Positions 1-6,335 of a stretch of 9,376 nt of DNA are shown one piece after another; the first letter of the stretch is position 1; the number at the start of each line of letters is the position of its first letter. Source of the DNA: Bacteroidota bacterium (GTDB lineage Bacteria > Bacteroidota > Bacteroidia > Bacteroidales > VadinHA17); contig SBFZ01000061.1 in NCBI GenBank assembly GCA_006227095.1, positions 1-9,376 of the forward strand, in the 5' to 3' direction. The translations under genes and the position numbers were made by a program. The notes below the pieces were generated by a model. That model was given only the letters and a program-made list of their open reading frames with translations. It was not told where the DNA came from and did no database searches.

Positions 1-207
1 TCCCTTAATGACAGCTGTTCCTTCAAGGGTGGTCTCTTCCTCTTCCTTTGAATCGTACGCCGTGATTTCGAAATCTATTCTGACTGAAGGTGCCGATTTT
101 GCTTTTTTGCCAAACTCATCCAGTATCCTTACAGCCTCCGGGTCTTTCTGGGCGGCAGCAGCCAACGTAGAAAGGATCAGAATTAATATTGTACCGCTTT
201 TTTTCAT
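1..207 (-). CDS. lolA: LolA-like outer-membrane lipoprotein carrier (N-terminal part, cut by the window edge)
   Basis: The 69 codons visible begin MKKSGTILILILSTLAAAAQ, a Sec signal peptide with likely cleavage after the Ala run near residue 19. The mature start (DPEAVRILDEFGKKAKSAPS, then VRIDFEIT) resembles the first strand region of Bacteroidota LolA-type proteins. LolA chaperones lipoproteins across the periplasm to the outer membrane. The ATG lies one base after the TAG stop of ftsK, so the two genes are almost certainly co-transcribed and probably translationally coupled. Finding this gene directly after ftsK is common in Bacteroidota. The gene runs off the window at base 1, so the lipid-binding cavity and C-terminus cannot be checked. 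The family call rests on a short N-terminus plus context; another periplasmic protein with a LolA-like fold remains possible. Confidence 0.82.
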   Translation of the reverse strand, partial: MKKSGTILILILSTLAAAAQKDPEAVRILDEFGKKAKSAPSVRIDFEITAYDSKEEEETTLEGTAVIKG

Positions 208-208
208 C

Positions 209-2599
209 CTACAGATTCTCTTCATCAAGCCTCTTCAAAATCTGTTCCAATGTCTGCGGATCCTGTACGATCACCTCTCTTGCCTTGCTTCCCTCGAATG
301 GTCCGACGATGCCTGCAGCTTCCAGCTGGTCTATGATACGACCGGCACGATTATACCCCAGCTGCATCCTGCGTTGGATAAGTGACGTTGACCCCTGCTG
401 ATGCTGTACCACCAGCCGGGCAGCTTCATCAAACAGCGGATCACGTTTTTTGAGATCAACCTCATTGTTGCCGTTGGCTGCTTCCTCATCACCCACATAT
501 TCAGGCAGGTGCATCGCATCAGGGTAACCCTGCTGTGAGCCGATGTACTCAGTAAGTTCTTCAATTTCAGGTGTGTCAATGAATGCACACTGAACCCTTA
601 TGGGCTCACCTCCCTGGGATATCAGGGCATCACCTCTTCCGACCAGCCTGTCGGCACCTGTGGTGTCAAGTATGGTGCGGCTGTCAACTCCCGAGAATAC
701 CCTGAAGGCAATCCTTGAGGGGAAGTTCGCCTTGATAAATCCCGTGATGATGCTCACCGAGGGTCTCTGGGTTGAGATGATGAGGTGAATACCTACTGCC
801 CTGGAGAGCTGTGCAAGTCTTCCTATCGGGGCTTCCACATCACGTCCGGAGGTCATTATAAGATCAGCAAACTCATCGATAATGAGCACTATATATGGCA
901 TGAAATCATGCCCCTTTTCCGGGTTGAGCCGCCGGGCTATGAACCTGTCATTGTATTCCCTTATGTTCCTTGTCTGCGACAGTTTCAGCAGTTCAAGGCG
1001 ATGATCCATCAGTATGCAGAGTGAGTTGAGGGTGTTGATAACCTTCTTTGTATCAGTGACAATGGCATCCTCCTCATCCGGAAGCTTGGCAAGGAAATGG
1101 CGTTCTATCTTGCCGTACAGGGGAAGCTCAACCCGTTTGGGGTCGATCAGCACCAGCTTGAGTTCTGAGGGGTGCTTCTTGTACAGCAGTGATGTAATGA
1201 TTGCATTGAGACCCACTGATTTGCCCTGGCCGGTAGCTCCAGCCACAAGCAGGTGTGGCATTTTGGTAAGGTCAATTATGAACGGATCATTGGTAATGGT
1301 TCGTCCCAGCGCCAGCGGGAGCTCGTATTTCGTATCGGTAAATTCCCGGGAGGAAAGAAGTCCCTTCATGGAAACTATTTCCGCCTTCCGGTTTGGTACC
1401 TCAATCCCTACCGTTCCCCTCCCGGGTATTGGTGCTATGATTCGTATACCCAATGCTGAGAGGCTGAGGGCAATGTCATTGTCAAGCGACTTGATCCGGT
1501 GGATCTTCACCCCCCTGTCGGGAACCACTTCGTAGAGGGTTACCGTTGGCCCGACCGTGGCAGAGATCTGTTTGATGGTGATCTTGTGGTCAGCCAGTGT
1601 CTTGAGGATGATCTCCTTGTTTGCGTTTACCTCCTCGTTGGTGGTGGTACCAGCATTGCGGTAGTCACGAAGAAGGGCCAGTGCAGGGAACTTGTACCGT
1701 GGAAGTGAGAGCCTCGGGTCAAAAGGGGGGAGGTCATTAACCCCGTCATCTCCTTCTTCAAAATGTTCCTCTTCAGCAACGGGTTTCTTCTTCTCCTTCC
1801 CGATGACATTCACTATTGGTCTTTCAGCAGTAACCACCGGTGGTTTGTAGAAGTCATCAATATCTTCAGTCTCTTCCTCGTCAGCTCTGAGTGGTTCTTC
1901 TTCAACGGGAGGATAGTTTTCCTCAGGGCTGATACGGACGTCATCGGTTACTATATCCTTTTTACGACCCTCACCTGAGAGAACGGAGATGCCCGCTTTT
2001 GTTACGGTGGCAATAGGTTTTCTTATTGTCTGAGGGCTGACGTGCAGCGCAAAGATAAGGTAGGCCACCGTCAGCACGAGCAGTACTGCTCCCGTGCCCA
2101 CTTTACCCATTACTTCATTCAGCTTGCTTGCAAGCATAAAGCCGAATTCGCCGCCGGGGCCTGCCCCCAGGAAGGTGGAGTGACCTGCAAAAAAGCCCAG
2201 AATGACCGATATAAGCACTGTGGCAAGGAGAAAGCGGAGGACATTCTTCCAGAGCCTGAAATATTTCACTTTAAGCAGGGCCAGTCCTAATGCCCCTATT
2301 ATCAAGGGGATGAAGAAGGATCCGAGTCCGAATCCTGTGAACATGAAATAGTGGGCAAGTGTGAAGCCTGTTTTACCACCCCAGTTGCTGAAATTAAAGG
2401 CCGGGTCTTCAGGTTTGAGACTGAGGGAGTCCTGATCAGCCTTCCCGGTAAGCACATAGGAGATGAAAACCACGAGCAGGTATAATGCAAAGACCAGCAG
2501 GATCAGTCCGGCTATAAACCGCACATTTTCTCCTGACGAATTGTCTGCCGTACCCTTCTTATGCGATGATGAACCGTTGCCTTTCTTCTGTTTGCCCAT
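209..2599 (-). CDS. ftsK: DNA translocase FtsK/SpoIIIE family
   Basis: This 796-residue protein is a complete FtsK: a hexameric ATP-driven DNA pump at the division septum that clears the terminus region and, in well-studied species, activates XerCD recombination at dif. Four membrane helices are visible at about residues 27-50, 83-110, 120-138 and 169-186. An acidic, proline-containing linker follows (about 210-295). The alpha/beta motor holds Walker A GATGQGKS at 454-461, a conserved VLIDPKR at 483-489 and Walker B VLIIDEF at 571-577. The C-terminal gamma winged helix spans about 718-780 and includes STSLIQRRMQLGYNRAGRII, the DNA-reading module. Length is typical for Bacteroidota, which have a shorter linker than E. 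coli FtsK. The ATG start gives a basic cytoplasmic N-terminus before the first helix. An AGGAG lies about 20 bases upstream, too far to be a good Shine-Dalgarno. Confidence 0.98.
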   Translation of the reverse strand: MGKQKKGNGSSSHKKGTADNSSGENVRFIAGLILLVFALYLLVVFISYVLTGKADQDSLSLKPEDPAFNFSNWGGKTGFTLAHYFMFTGFGLGSFFIPLIIGALGLALLKVKYFRLWKNVLRFLLATVLISVILGFFAGHSTFLGAGPGGEFGFMLASKLNEVMGKVGTGAVLLVLTVAYLIFALHVSPQTIRKPIATVTKAGISVLSGEGRKKDIVTDDVRISPEENYPPVEEEPLRADEEETEDIDDFYKPPVVTAERPIVNVIGKEKKKPVAEEEHFEEGDDGVNDLPPFDPRLSLPRYKFPALALLRDYRNAGTTTNEEVNANKEIILKTLADHKITIKQISATVGPTVTLYEVVPDRGVKIHRIKSLDNDIALSLSALGIRIIAPIPGRGTVGIEVPNRKAEIVSMKGLLSSREFTDTKYELPLALGRTITNDPFIIDLTKMPHLLVAGATGQGKSVGLNAIITSLLYKKHPSELKLVLIDPKRVELPLYGKIERHFLAKLPDEEDAIVTDTKKVINTLNSLCILMDHRLELLKLSQTRNIREYNDRFIARRLNPEKGHDFMPYIVLIIDEFADLIMTSGRDVEAPIGRLAQLSRAVGIHLIISTQRPSVSIITGFIKANFPSRIAFRVFSGVDSRTILDTTGADRLVGRGDALISQGGEPIRVQCAFIDTPEIEELTEYIGSQQGYPDAMHLPEYVGDEEAANGNNEVDLKKRDPLFDEAARLVVQHQQGSTSLIQRRMQLGYNRAGRIIDQLEAAGIVGPFEGSKAREVIVQDPQTLEQILKRLDEENL

Positions 2600-2650
2600 C
2601 TTGCGACGTAATTAATTTGCTCCTGTAACAGTGCTTTTTCAAACGATTAG

Positions 2651-2658
2651 CAAAGGTA
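2651..2658 (-). promoter_or_regulatory. Candidate -7 box of a promoter for ftsK
   Basis: Read on the minus strand this is TACCTTTG, an exact match to the Bacteroidota primary-sigma -7 consensus TAnnTTTG. It lies about 50 bases before the ftsK ATG, in the 89-base gap after the lipoprotein gene. No good TTTG -33 box is seen 18-20 bases upstream, so support rests on the -7 box and position. If real, ftsK and lolA can be transcribed independently of the lipoprotein gene. Confidence 0.5.
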
Positions 2659-2688
2659 AGAAAATTGACTGACCCGCAGGATCATATT

Positions 2689-3378
2689 TTAAAATGAAAT
2701 CATTTTCAGGATAAGTGTGTCAAGATACTTTGATGAGACCTTCCTGTAGTTCTCTTTTTTCTCAAAAGCCCTGTCGGGTATCTGTTTTACAAGCACTTCG
2801 TCAGCAGTAAACTGAAGCTCTGCATCACCGATGATGTAGAAGAAGTCCATCAGGACCCCTTCAATATCACGGTAGGGAGTCATCCTGTTCGGATTCTCGG
2901 CCCTGATCTCGGTGGTATACCAGATATATCGTGAAGTTTTGTTGTCAGGCATGTCGACCCTTGCCTGGCGGCAGTTGAAGCCGCAGATTACCGATTTCCT
3001 CCCTGTTTCATGGAATGTTATCCCTTTCATCGAGTCAAATCCCGGCTGAATGTCAGCATGGTTCCCTTCAAAGTAGTATTTGAATGAGAGAATGTTAAGG
3101 TATGTATCATAAATATTCTCCCTCGGGTTCACAACAGTGGTGATTCCTGAATTCCCTATGGGTGCCTTGAGGGTTGTGCTGATAAGGTCATTGCGGAAAG
3201 CAATAACCAGTTCCTTCGGCAGCAGGTCAGTGGAGAGCGATGAAGGATTGCTGACATATTTGATGTTATAGTATATTTCTCCCTCCCTCATGTTTTTGTA
3301 GGCATTGTCACGGCCGCATGAGGCAACCAGCAATAATGTCAATAACAGGGGTATAAAGGAGAAAGGGCAGTTCTTCAC
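2689..3378 (-). CDS. Uncharacterised lipoprotein (weak DUF4412/GLPGLI-like resemblance)
   Basis: This 229-residue protein has a clear lipoprotein signal: MKNCP, a hydrophobic core (about 6-19), then lipobox VASC with the acylated Cys at residue 21. It should be anchored in the envelope, probably the outer membrane. The mature part has beta-strand-like alternation and two closely spaced cysteines in ICGFNCRQA (C132, C136), followed by YIWYTTEI. That layout resembles DUF4412/GLPGLI-type secreted proteins, where an xGYxCxKA segment precedes an aromatic 'WYT' strand, but the match is by eye and weak. The start codon is GTG. The first internal Met (residue 30) would remove the signal peptide, and the upstream frame shows no ATG, so GTG is preferred. 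It lies upstream of ftsK on the same strand with an 89-base gap. No function can be assigned. Confidence 0.75.
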   Translation of the reverse strand: MKNCPFSFIPLLLTLLLVASCGRDNAYKNMREGEIYYNIKYVSNPSSLSTDLLPKELVIAFRNDLISTTLKAPIGNSGITTVVNPRENIYDTYLNILSFKYYFEGNHADIQPGFDSMKGITFHETGRKSVICGFNCRQARVDMPDNKTSRYIWYTTEIRAENPNRMTPYRDIEGVLMDFFYIIGDAELQFTADEVLVKQIPDRAFEKKENYRKVSSKYLDTLILKMISF

Positions 3379-3395
3379 GCTTCGAAATTTGGCTG

Positions 3396-3403
3396 TAAAT
3401 GTA
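3396..3403 (-). promoter_or_regulatory. Weak candidate -7 box for the lipoprotein gene
   Basis: On the minus strand this reads TACATTTA, seven of eight positions of TAnnTTTG, about 18 bases upstream of the GTG start. No convincing TTTG box lies at the expected -33 distance. It is offered only because a promoter is expected in this divergent spacer. Confidence 0.25.
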
Positions 3404-3427
3404 GTAAAATATGCATAACACCATTGA

Positions 3428-3441
3428 CACGGCAGGCCGTG
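3428..3441. promoter_or_regulatory. Inverted repeat in the divergent spacer, candidate operator
   Basis: CACGGC-AG-GCCGTG is a perfect 6-bp inverted repeat with a 2-base centre. It is strikingly GC-rich inside an AT-rich 160-base spacer between the divergent lipoprotein and arcC genes. It sits about 65 bases upstream of the candidate arcC -7 box and 50 bases upstream of the lipoprotein start, where a regulator could affect either gene. It does not look like an ArgR box (TGAAT/ATTCA). Without a nearby regulator gene the binding protein is unknown, and chance is possible. Confidence 0.35.
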
Positions 3442-3507
3442 GTATGATAATATAACTCATAACCGGCAGTAATAATATTTGCCATGGTTAATTTCCATAT
3501 AAAATTT

Positions 3508-3515
3508 TAGCTTTG
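3508..3515 (+). promoter_or_regulatory. Candidate -7 box of the arcC-arcB promoter
   Basis: TAGCTTTG matches TAnnTTTG exactly and ends 23 bases before the arcC ATG, predicting a very short leader of roughly 15-20 bases. A TTTG occurs at 3478-3481, but its 26-base spacing is longer than the usual 18-20, so the -33 box is weak or absent. A promoter of that kind may depend on an activator. Confidence 0.5.
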
Positions 3516-3538
3516 TTACCTCAATTTAAAACATATAT

Positions 3539-4495
3539 ATGACCAATAAGCTGGCAGTAATAGCACTTGGAGGCAATGCACTCCTGAGAGGCGACCAGAT
3601 AGGAACCATTGAGGAGCAGGAGCAGAATACCACTGATACCCTCGAGAACCTGGTTTTCCTTCTGAAGGAAGGGTATAACCTTGTCATCACCCATGGCAAT
3701 GGTCCGCAGGTGGGGAACATCCTCATGCGCAATGATGCCGGAGAACAGATGTACGGCATTGCCCAGATGCCGATAGATATCTGCGTGGCTGACTCACAGG
3801 GTGGCATCGGATACATGATCGAGAGGATGTTCAAGAATGTGCTCAACAGGCATGGGATAAAAAAGAATGTAGTCTGCCTGGTAACAACGGTTGTGGTGGA
3901 CAAGGATGACCCTGCTTTCAGTGATCCCCAGAAGAGGGTTGGCAAGATTTATACGAAGGAGCAGGCTGATGAGCTTGCGGCAGCCAAGGGATGGGTGTTC
4001 AGGGAGGAGGTCAAGGCTGACGGCGGATACAGAAGGGTCGTCCCGTCGCCAAAACCGAAGAGCATCATGAATCATGACCTTGTCCGTGAGCTGGCACTGC
4101 GGGGCAATATCGTGATTGCCGCCGGAGGTGGAGGGGTCCCTGTTTATTTCGATGAAAAAAATGATGTAAGGCCTGCCGAAGCCGTTATTGACAAGGACCT
4201 TGCATCGTCACTGCTGGCATCAACCATAGGGGCCGACGAGTTTTATATCCTCACGGATGTTCCCTATGTCTATATAAACTACAGGAAACCAGACCAGGAG
4301 ATAAAGGAATTTCTTGATTACAGGGATACCCTGAGATATCTCAATGAAGGACAGTTTTCAAAGGGAAGCATGGCACCGAAGATTGAGGCCTGTCTCAACT
4401 TTGTGAAGGCCGGCGGAAGCAAGAGCGTCATTACCGAGGCTTTCAAGCTGGAAGACAGGAGGTATGGTACCAAGATTACGATGGAGTATGATTAG
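3539..4495 (+). CDS. arcC: Carbamate kinase
   Basis: This 318-residue protein is a full-length carbamate kinase (EC 2.7.2.2). The enzyme makes ATP from ADP and carbamoyl phosphate, releasing carbamate that breaks down to ammonia and CO2. It belongs to the amino acid kinase fold. Visible signatures are ALGGNAL (9-15), HGNGPQVGN (52-60), RRVVPSPKP (165-173), the glycine-rich IAAGGGGVPV (193-202), AVIDKDLAS (215-223), LTDV (238-241) and KGSMAPKIEA (275-284), all expected in the family. Length is normal and both termini look intact. It is cytoplasmic. The ornithine carbamoyltransferase gene follows on the same strand after a 182-base spacer, so the pair forms the energy-yielding end of arginine or citrulline fermentation. 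No arginine deiminase gene is adjacent. Confidence 0.96.
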   Translation: MTNKLAVIALGGNALLRGDQIGTIEEQEQNTTDTLENLVFLLKEGYNLVITHGNGPQVGNILMRNDAGEQMYGIAQMPIDICVADSQGGIGYMIERMFKNVLNRHGIKKNVVCLVTTVVVDKDDPAFSDPQKRVGKIYTKEQADELAAAKGWVFREEVKADGGYRRVVPSPKPKSIMNHDLVRELALRGNIVIAAGGGGVPVYFDEKNDVRPAEAVIDKDLASSLLASTIGADEFYILTDVPYVYINYRKPDQEIKEFLDYRDTLRYLNEGQFSKGSMAPKIEACLNFVKAGGSKSVITEAFKLEDRRYGTKITMEYD

Positions 4496-4510
4496 GTAAT
4501 AGAGGGGCGA

Positions 4511-4526
4511 TCCGCCAGCCGGCGGA
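4511..4526 (+). repeat. Short GC-rich palindrome between arcC and arcB
   Basis: TCCGCC-AGCC-GGCGGA gives a 6-bp perfect stem with a 4-base loop, starting 15 bases after the arcC stop. No T-run follows, so it is not a standard intrinsic terminator. It may stabilise the arcC 3' end or lower expression of arcB. It sits just upstream of the 7-bp tandem array and may belong to the same intergenic repeat element. Confidence 0.5.
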
Positions 4527-4546
4527 GAGCAGCCAGATTGCAGAAG

Positions 4547-4574
4547 AGGCAATAGGCAATAGGCAGTAGGCAGT
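4547..4574 (+). repeat. 7-bp tandem array (AGGCAAT x2, AGGCAGT x2)
   Basis: Four head-to-tail heptamers are visible: two AGGCAAT then two AGGCAGT, differing by one A/G change. The array lies in the arcC-arcB spacer about 100 bases before the arcB start. The reverse complement of the same unit recurs at 5798-5825 beyond the other end of arcB. Heptamer arrays of this composition are, to my knowledge, scattered between genes in many Bacteroidota genomes, but their role is not settled. Confidence 0.85.
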
Positions 4575-4677
4575 AGTGCCGGCAAAAATTTGATGACTCA
4601 GGCCGGATAGAAATTCATAAAGAGGAAAATCAGAATCATAATACTTGAACAAAAAAAACGTAAAACCGAAAATAACC

Positions 4678-5676
4678 ATGGCTTACAATTTAAGAAACCG
4701 CAGCTTCCTCAAGCTGCTAGATTTCACTCCCGAAGAGATTAAATTCCTTCTCAATCTTTCATTTGACCTCAAGAAGGCAAAATATGCCGGAACCGAGCAG
4801 CAGAAGCTCACCGGCAAGAATATCGCACTGATATTCGAAAAGACTTCAACCCGTACACGATGTGCCTTTGAGGTGGCAGCCTTTGACCAGGGTGCACATG
4901 TAACATATCTTGGTCCGTCGGGCTCACAGATAGGTCACAAGGAGTCGATGAAGGATACTGCCAGGGTTCTGGGCCGGATGTATGACGGCATCGAATACCG
5001 GGGATACGGGCAGGACATAGTTGAAGAGCTGGCAGCATATGCCGGCGTGCCGGTATGGAACGGACTGACCAATGAGTTTCATCCTACCCAGATTCTGGCT
5101 GACTTCATGACCATGATGGAACATAGTGACAAGCCTCTCAGCAAAATCAGTTTCTGCTACCTTGGCGATGCGCGGAACAACATGGGGAACTCACTTATGG
5201 TTGGTGCTGCAAAGATGGGGATGGATTTCCGTGCAGCTGCCCCGAAGGCCTGCCAGCCTTCAGATGATCTTGTAAGCAAATGCCGTGAGATAGCAGCCTC
5301 AACAGGTGCAAAAGTCACCCTGACCGAAGATGTGGCTGAAGCTGTTGAAGGTGTTGACTTTTTATATACTGACGTATGGGTCTCAATGGGTGAACCTGAC
5401 TCGGTCTGGGAAGAGCGGATCAGGCTGCTGAAGCCGTACCAGGTAAACGGTGAGGTTGTAAGGCTTACAGGCAACCCGAATGTAAAATTCCTGCATTGCC
5501 TTCCTGCCTTCCATAACAGGGAGACCAAAATGGGTGAGGAGATATTCAAAAAGTTTGGTCTCGACGGAATGGAGGTCACCGAGGAGGTATTTGAGTCACC
5601 GCATTCTATTGTCTTTGACCAGGCAGAGAACCGGATGCATACCATCAAGGCAGTGATGGTGGCCACGCTTGGGTAA
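4678..5676 (+). CDS. arcB: Ornithine carbamoyltransferase, probably catabolic
   Basis: This 332-residue enzyme (EC 2.1.3.3) interconverts ornithine plus carbamoyl phosphate with citrulline plus phosphate. Signatures: carbamoyl-phosphate loop STRTR (57-61), HPTQ (135-138), [12 protein letters not shown] (161-172), ornithine-binding DVWVSMGE (232-239) and HCLPAFH (273-279). The SMG loop points to ornithine rather than putrescine as substrate, and there is no sign of the proline-rich loop of the acetyl- or succinyl-ornithine enzymes. The ATG at 4678 gives [20 protein letters not shown], a normal family N-terminus. An in-frame TTG at 4645 would add 11 lysine-rich residues and is less likely. Position behind arcC favours citrulline breakdown (ArcB). 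Many Bacteroidota make arginine through a succinyl-ornithine enzyme instead, which supports that reading; a biosynthetic ArgF role cannot be excluded. Confidence 0.95.
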   Translation: MAYNLRNRSFLKLLDFTPEEIKFLLNLSFDLKKAKYAGTEQQKLTGKNIALIFEKTSTRTRCAFEVAAFDQGAHVTYLGPSGSQIGHKESMKDTARVLGRMYDGIEYRGYGQDIVEELAAYAGVPVWNGLTNEFHPTQILADFMTMMEHSDKPLSKISFCYLGDARNNMGNSLMVGAAKMGMDFRAAAPKACQPSDDLVSKCREIAASTGAKVTLTEDVAEAVEGVDFLYTDVWVSMGEPDSVWEERIRLLKPYQVNGEVVRLTGNPNVKFLHCLPAFHNRETKMGEEIFKKFGLDGMEVTEEVFESPHSIVFDQAENRMHTIKAVMVATLG

Positions 5677-5711
5677 TTTGCGATTTGCGATTTGCGATTT
5701 GCGATTTGCGA
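5677..5711 (+). repeat. 7-bp tandem array, five exact copies of TTTGCGA
   Basis: Five perfect head-to-tail copies of TTTGCGA begin at the first base after the arcB TAA stop codon. The lack of any mismatch suggests recent expansion or active homogenisation. Replication slippage could change the copy number without touching the arcB reading frame, but would lengthen or shorten the 3' untranslated region. Confidence 0.9.
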
Positions 5712-5750
5712 ATTCGGCAATCTTAATTCGGCAATCGGCAGCAGGCAGTA
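5711..5750 (+). repeat. Degenerate continuation of 7-bp periodicity
   Basis: AATTCGGCAATC occurs twice, at 5711-5722 and 5725-5736, a 14-base period (two heptamers). The heptamers GGCAATC (5730), GGCAGCA (5737) and GGCAGTA (5744) follow head to tail. These are close variants of the AGGCAAT/AGGCAGT units upstream of arcB, so this stretch looks like an older, decayed array of the same family. Confidence 0.65.
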
Positions 5751-5817
5751 GCGAAGCAATTGCCAATCATGCAGATGCGCAATGCCTTGTCAACACTATT
5801 GCCTATTGCCTATTGTC
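5730..5817 (+). other. Imperfect long hairpin between convergent arcB and DUF456 genes
   Basis: Bases 5730-5751 can pair with 5796-5817 in plus-strand RNA. That gives a 22-position stem with two mismatches (5742/5805, 5736/5811), three G-U wobbles and a 44-base loop. It is built from direct GGCAxxx heptamers facing inverted ATTGCCT heptamers. On the minus-strand transcript the wobbles become A-C mismatches, so the structure favours the arcB mRNA. No T-run follows, so it is better read as a 3'-end stabiliser or weak terminator than a classic Rho-independent terminator. Confidence 0.45.
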
Positions 5818-5825
5818 TCTTGCCT
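5798..5825 (-). repeat. 7-bp tandem array (ATTGCCT), inverted copy of the upstream unit
   Basis: On the plus strand the units are ATTGCCT, ATTGCCT, ATTGTCT and CTTGCCT. On the minus strand the unit is AGGCAAT, the same heptamer found at 4547-4574. The last copy overlaps the TAG stop codon of the DUF456 gene (5826-5824). The two arrays therefore flank arcB as inverted repeats about 1.2 kb apart, sharing a 16-base exact match. Confidence 0.85.
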
Positions 5826-6300
5826 AAACAATGAGTGCCCTTATGAAATAAAAGGTCATCAGGAGTGCTGCAGCCAGTTTGAGCCCTACTCCGGTCAGGA
5901 AGCCGAGCAGGCTGCCAAACCCGGCCTTAAGGGCATATTTGATATCATCCTTGAAGATCAGTTCGCCGACCACGGCCCCAACAAAAGGTCCGATTATTAT
6001 TCCGGGGGGGCCGAGGAAGAGCCCGATTATCAATCCGACGGTTGCGCCTCTCATTCCGTATTTTGACCCGCCGAACTGCCTGGTGCCCCAGATGGGAACA
6101 ACGTAATCAATGACGGTTACAACCACCGCCACAATGCCAAGTATGATGAAAAGGTTCCTGCTTATTTCAGCGAAGCCGGTGAAATGAAGTACCACCAGGC
6201 CGAGGAACGTCAGGGGCGGGCCTGGCAGAACAGGCAGAAGGCAGCCTGCTATGCCAAGTATCATCAGTACGATGGCAAGCGCCAATAGTAAATAATCCAT
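5824..6300 (-). CDS. DUF456 family small membrane protein
   Basis: This 158-residue, strongly hydrophobic protein is glycine-rich throughout. Membrane segments are likely at about 2-22, 26-42, 48-70, 84-113 (glycine-rich, possibly a hairpin) and 125-153. Family-typical features are GCLLPVLPGPPL (19-30), a central GSKYGMRGATVGLIIGLFLG (78-97) and the adjoining GPPGIIIGPFVGAVVGE (97-113). Together these give a confident DUF456 assignment. The family is widespread in bacteria and has no established biochemical role, though the repeated glycine motifs recall small channel- or transporter-like proteins. It follows the DUF3276 gene by 35 bases on the same strand and is probably co-transcribed with it. 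Its stop codon is embedded in the heptamer array described separately. Confidence 0.9.
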   Translation of the reverse strand: MDYLLLALAIVLMILGIAGCLLPVLPGPPLTFLGLVVLHFTGFAEISRNLFIILGIVAVVVTVIDYVVPIWGTRQFGGSKYGMRGATVGLIIGLFLGPPGIIIGPFVGAVVGELIFKDDIKYALKAGFGSLLGFLTGVGLKLAAALLMTFYFIRALIV

Positions 6301-6335
6301 CTGCAGGTTGATTTCAGTCTGTTAAACCGGCACAG

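Noticed and set aside
3410..3417. Eight-base palindrome TATGCATA in the arcC upstream spacer
   Set aside because: Short, AT-rich and likely by chance; it has no spacing relation to the promoter boxes.
4645..4677. TTG start giving OTC an 11-residue extension
   Set aside because: The ATG at 4678 gives a standard OTC N-terminus, the extension is lysine/asparagine-rich, and no Shine-Dalgarno supports the TTG.
4358..4679. Two short minus-strand frames containing 'YCLLP' repeats
   Set aside because: They are translations of the AGGCAAT/AGGCAGT heptamers read in reverse. Such products arise from any array of this repeat and have no other support.
5157..5759. Open frame of 200 codons on the minus strand, opposite arcB and the repeats
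   Set aside because: Its start region is a translation of the heptamer arrays (SQIAN-type repeats) and the rest is antisense to arcB.
4547..5825. Heptamer arrays as a CRISPR array
   Set aside because: The units are contiguous 7-mers with no spacers, and there are no cas genes in the window.
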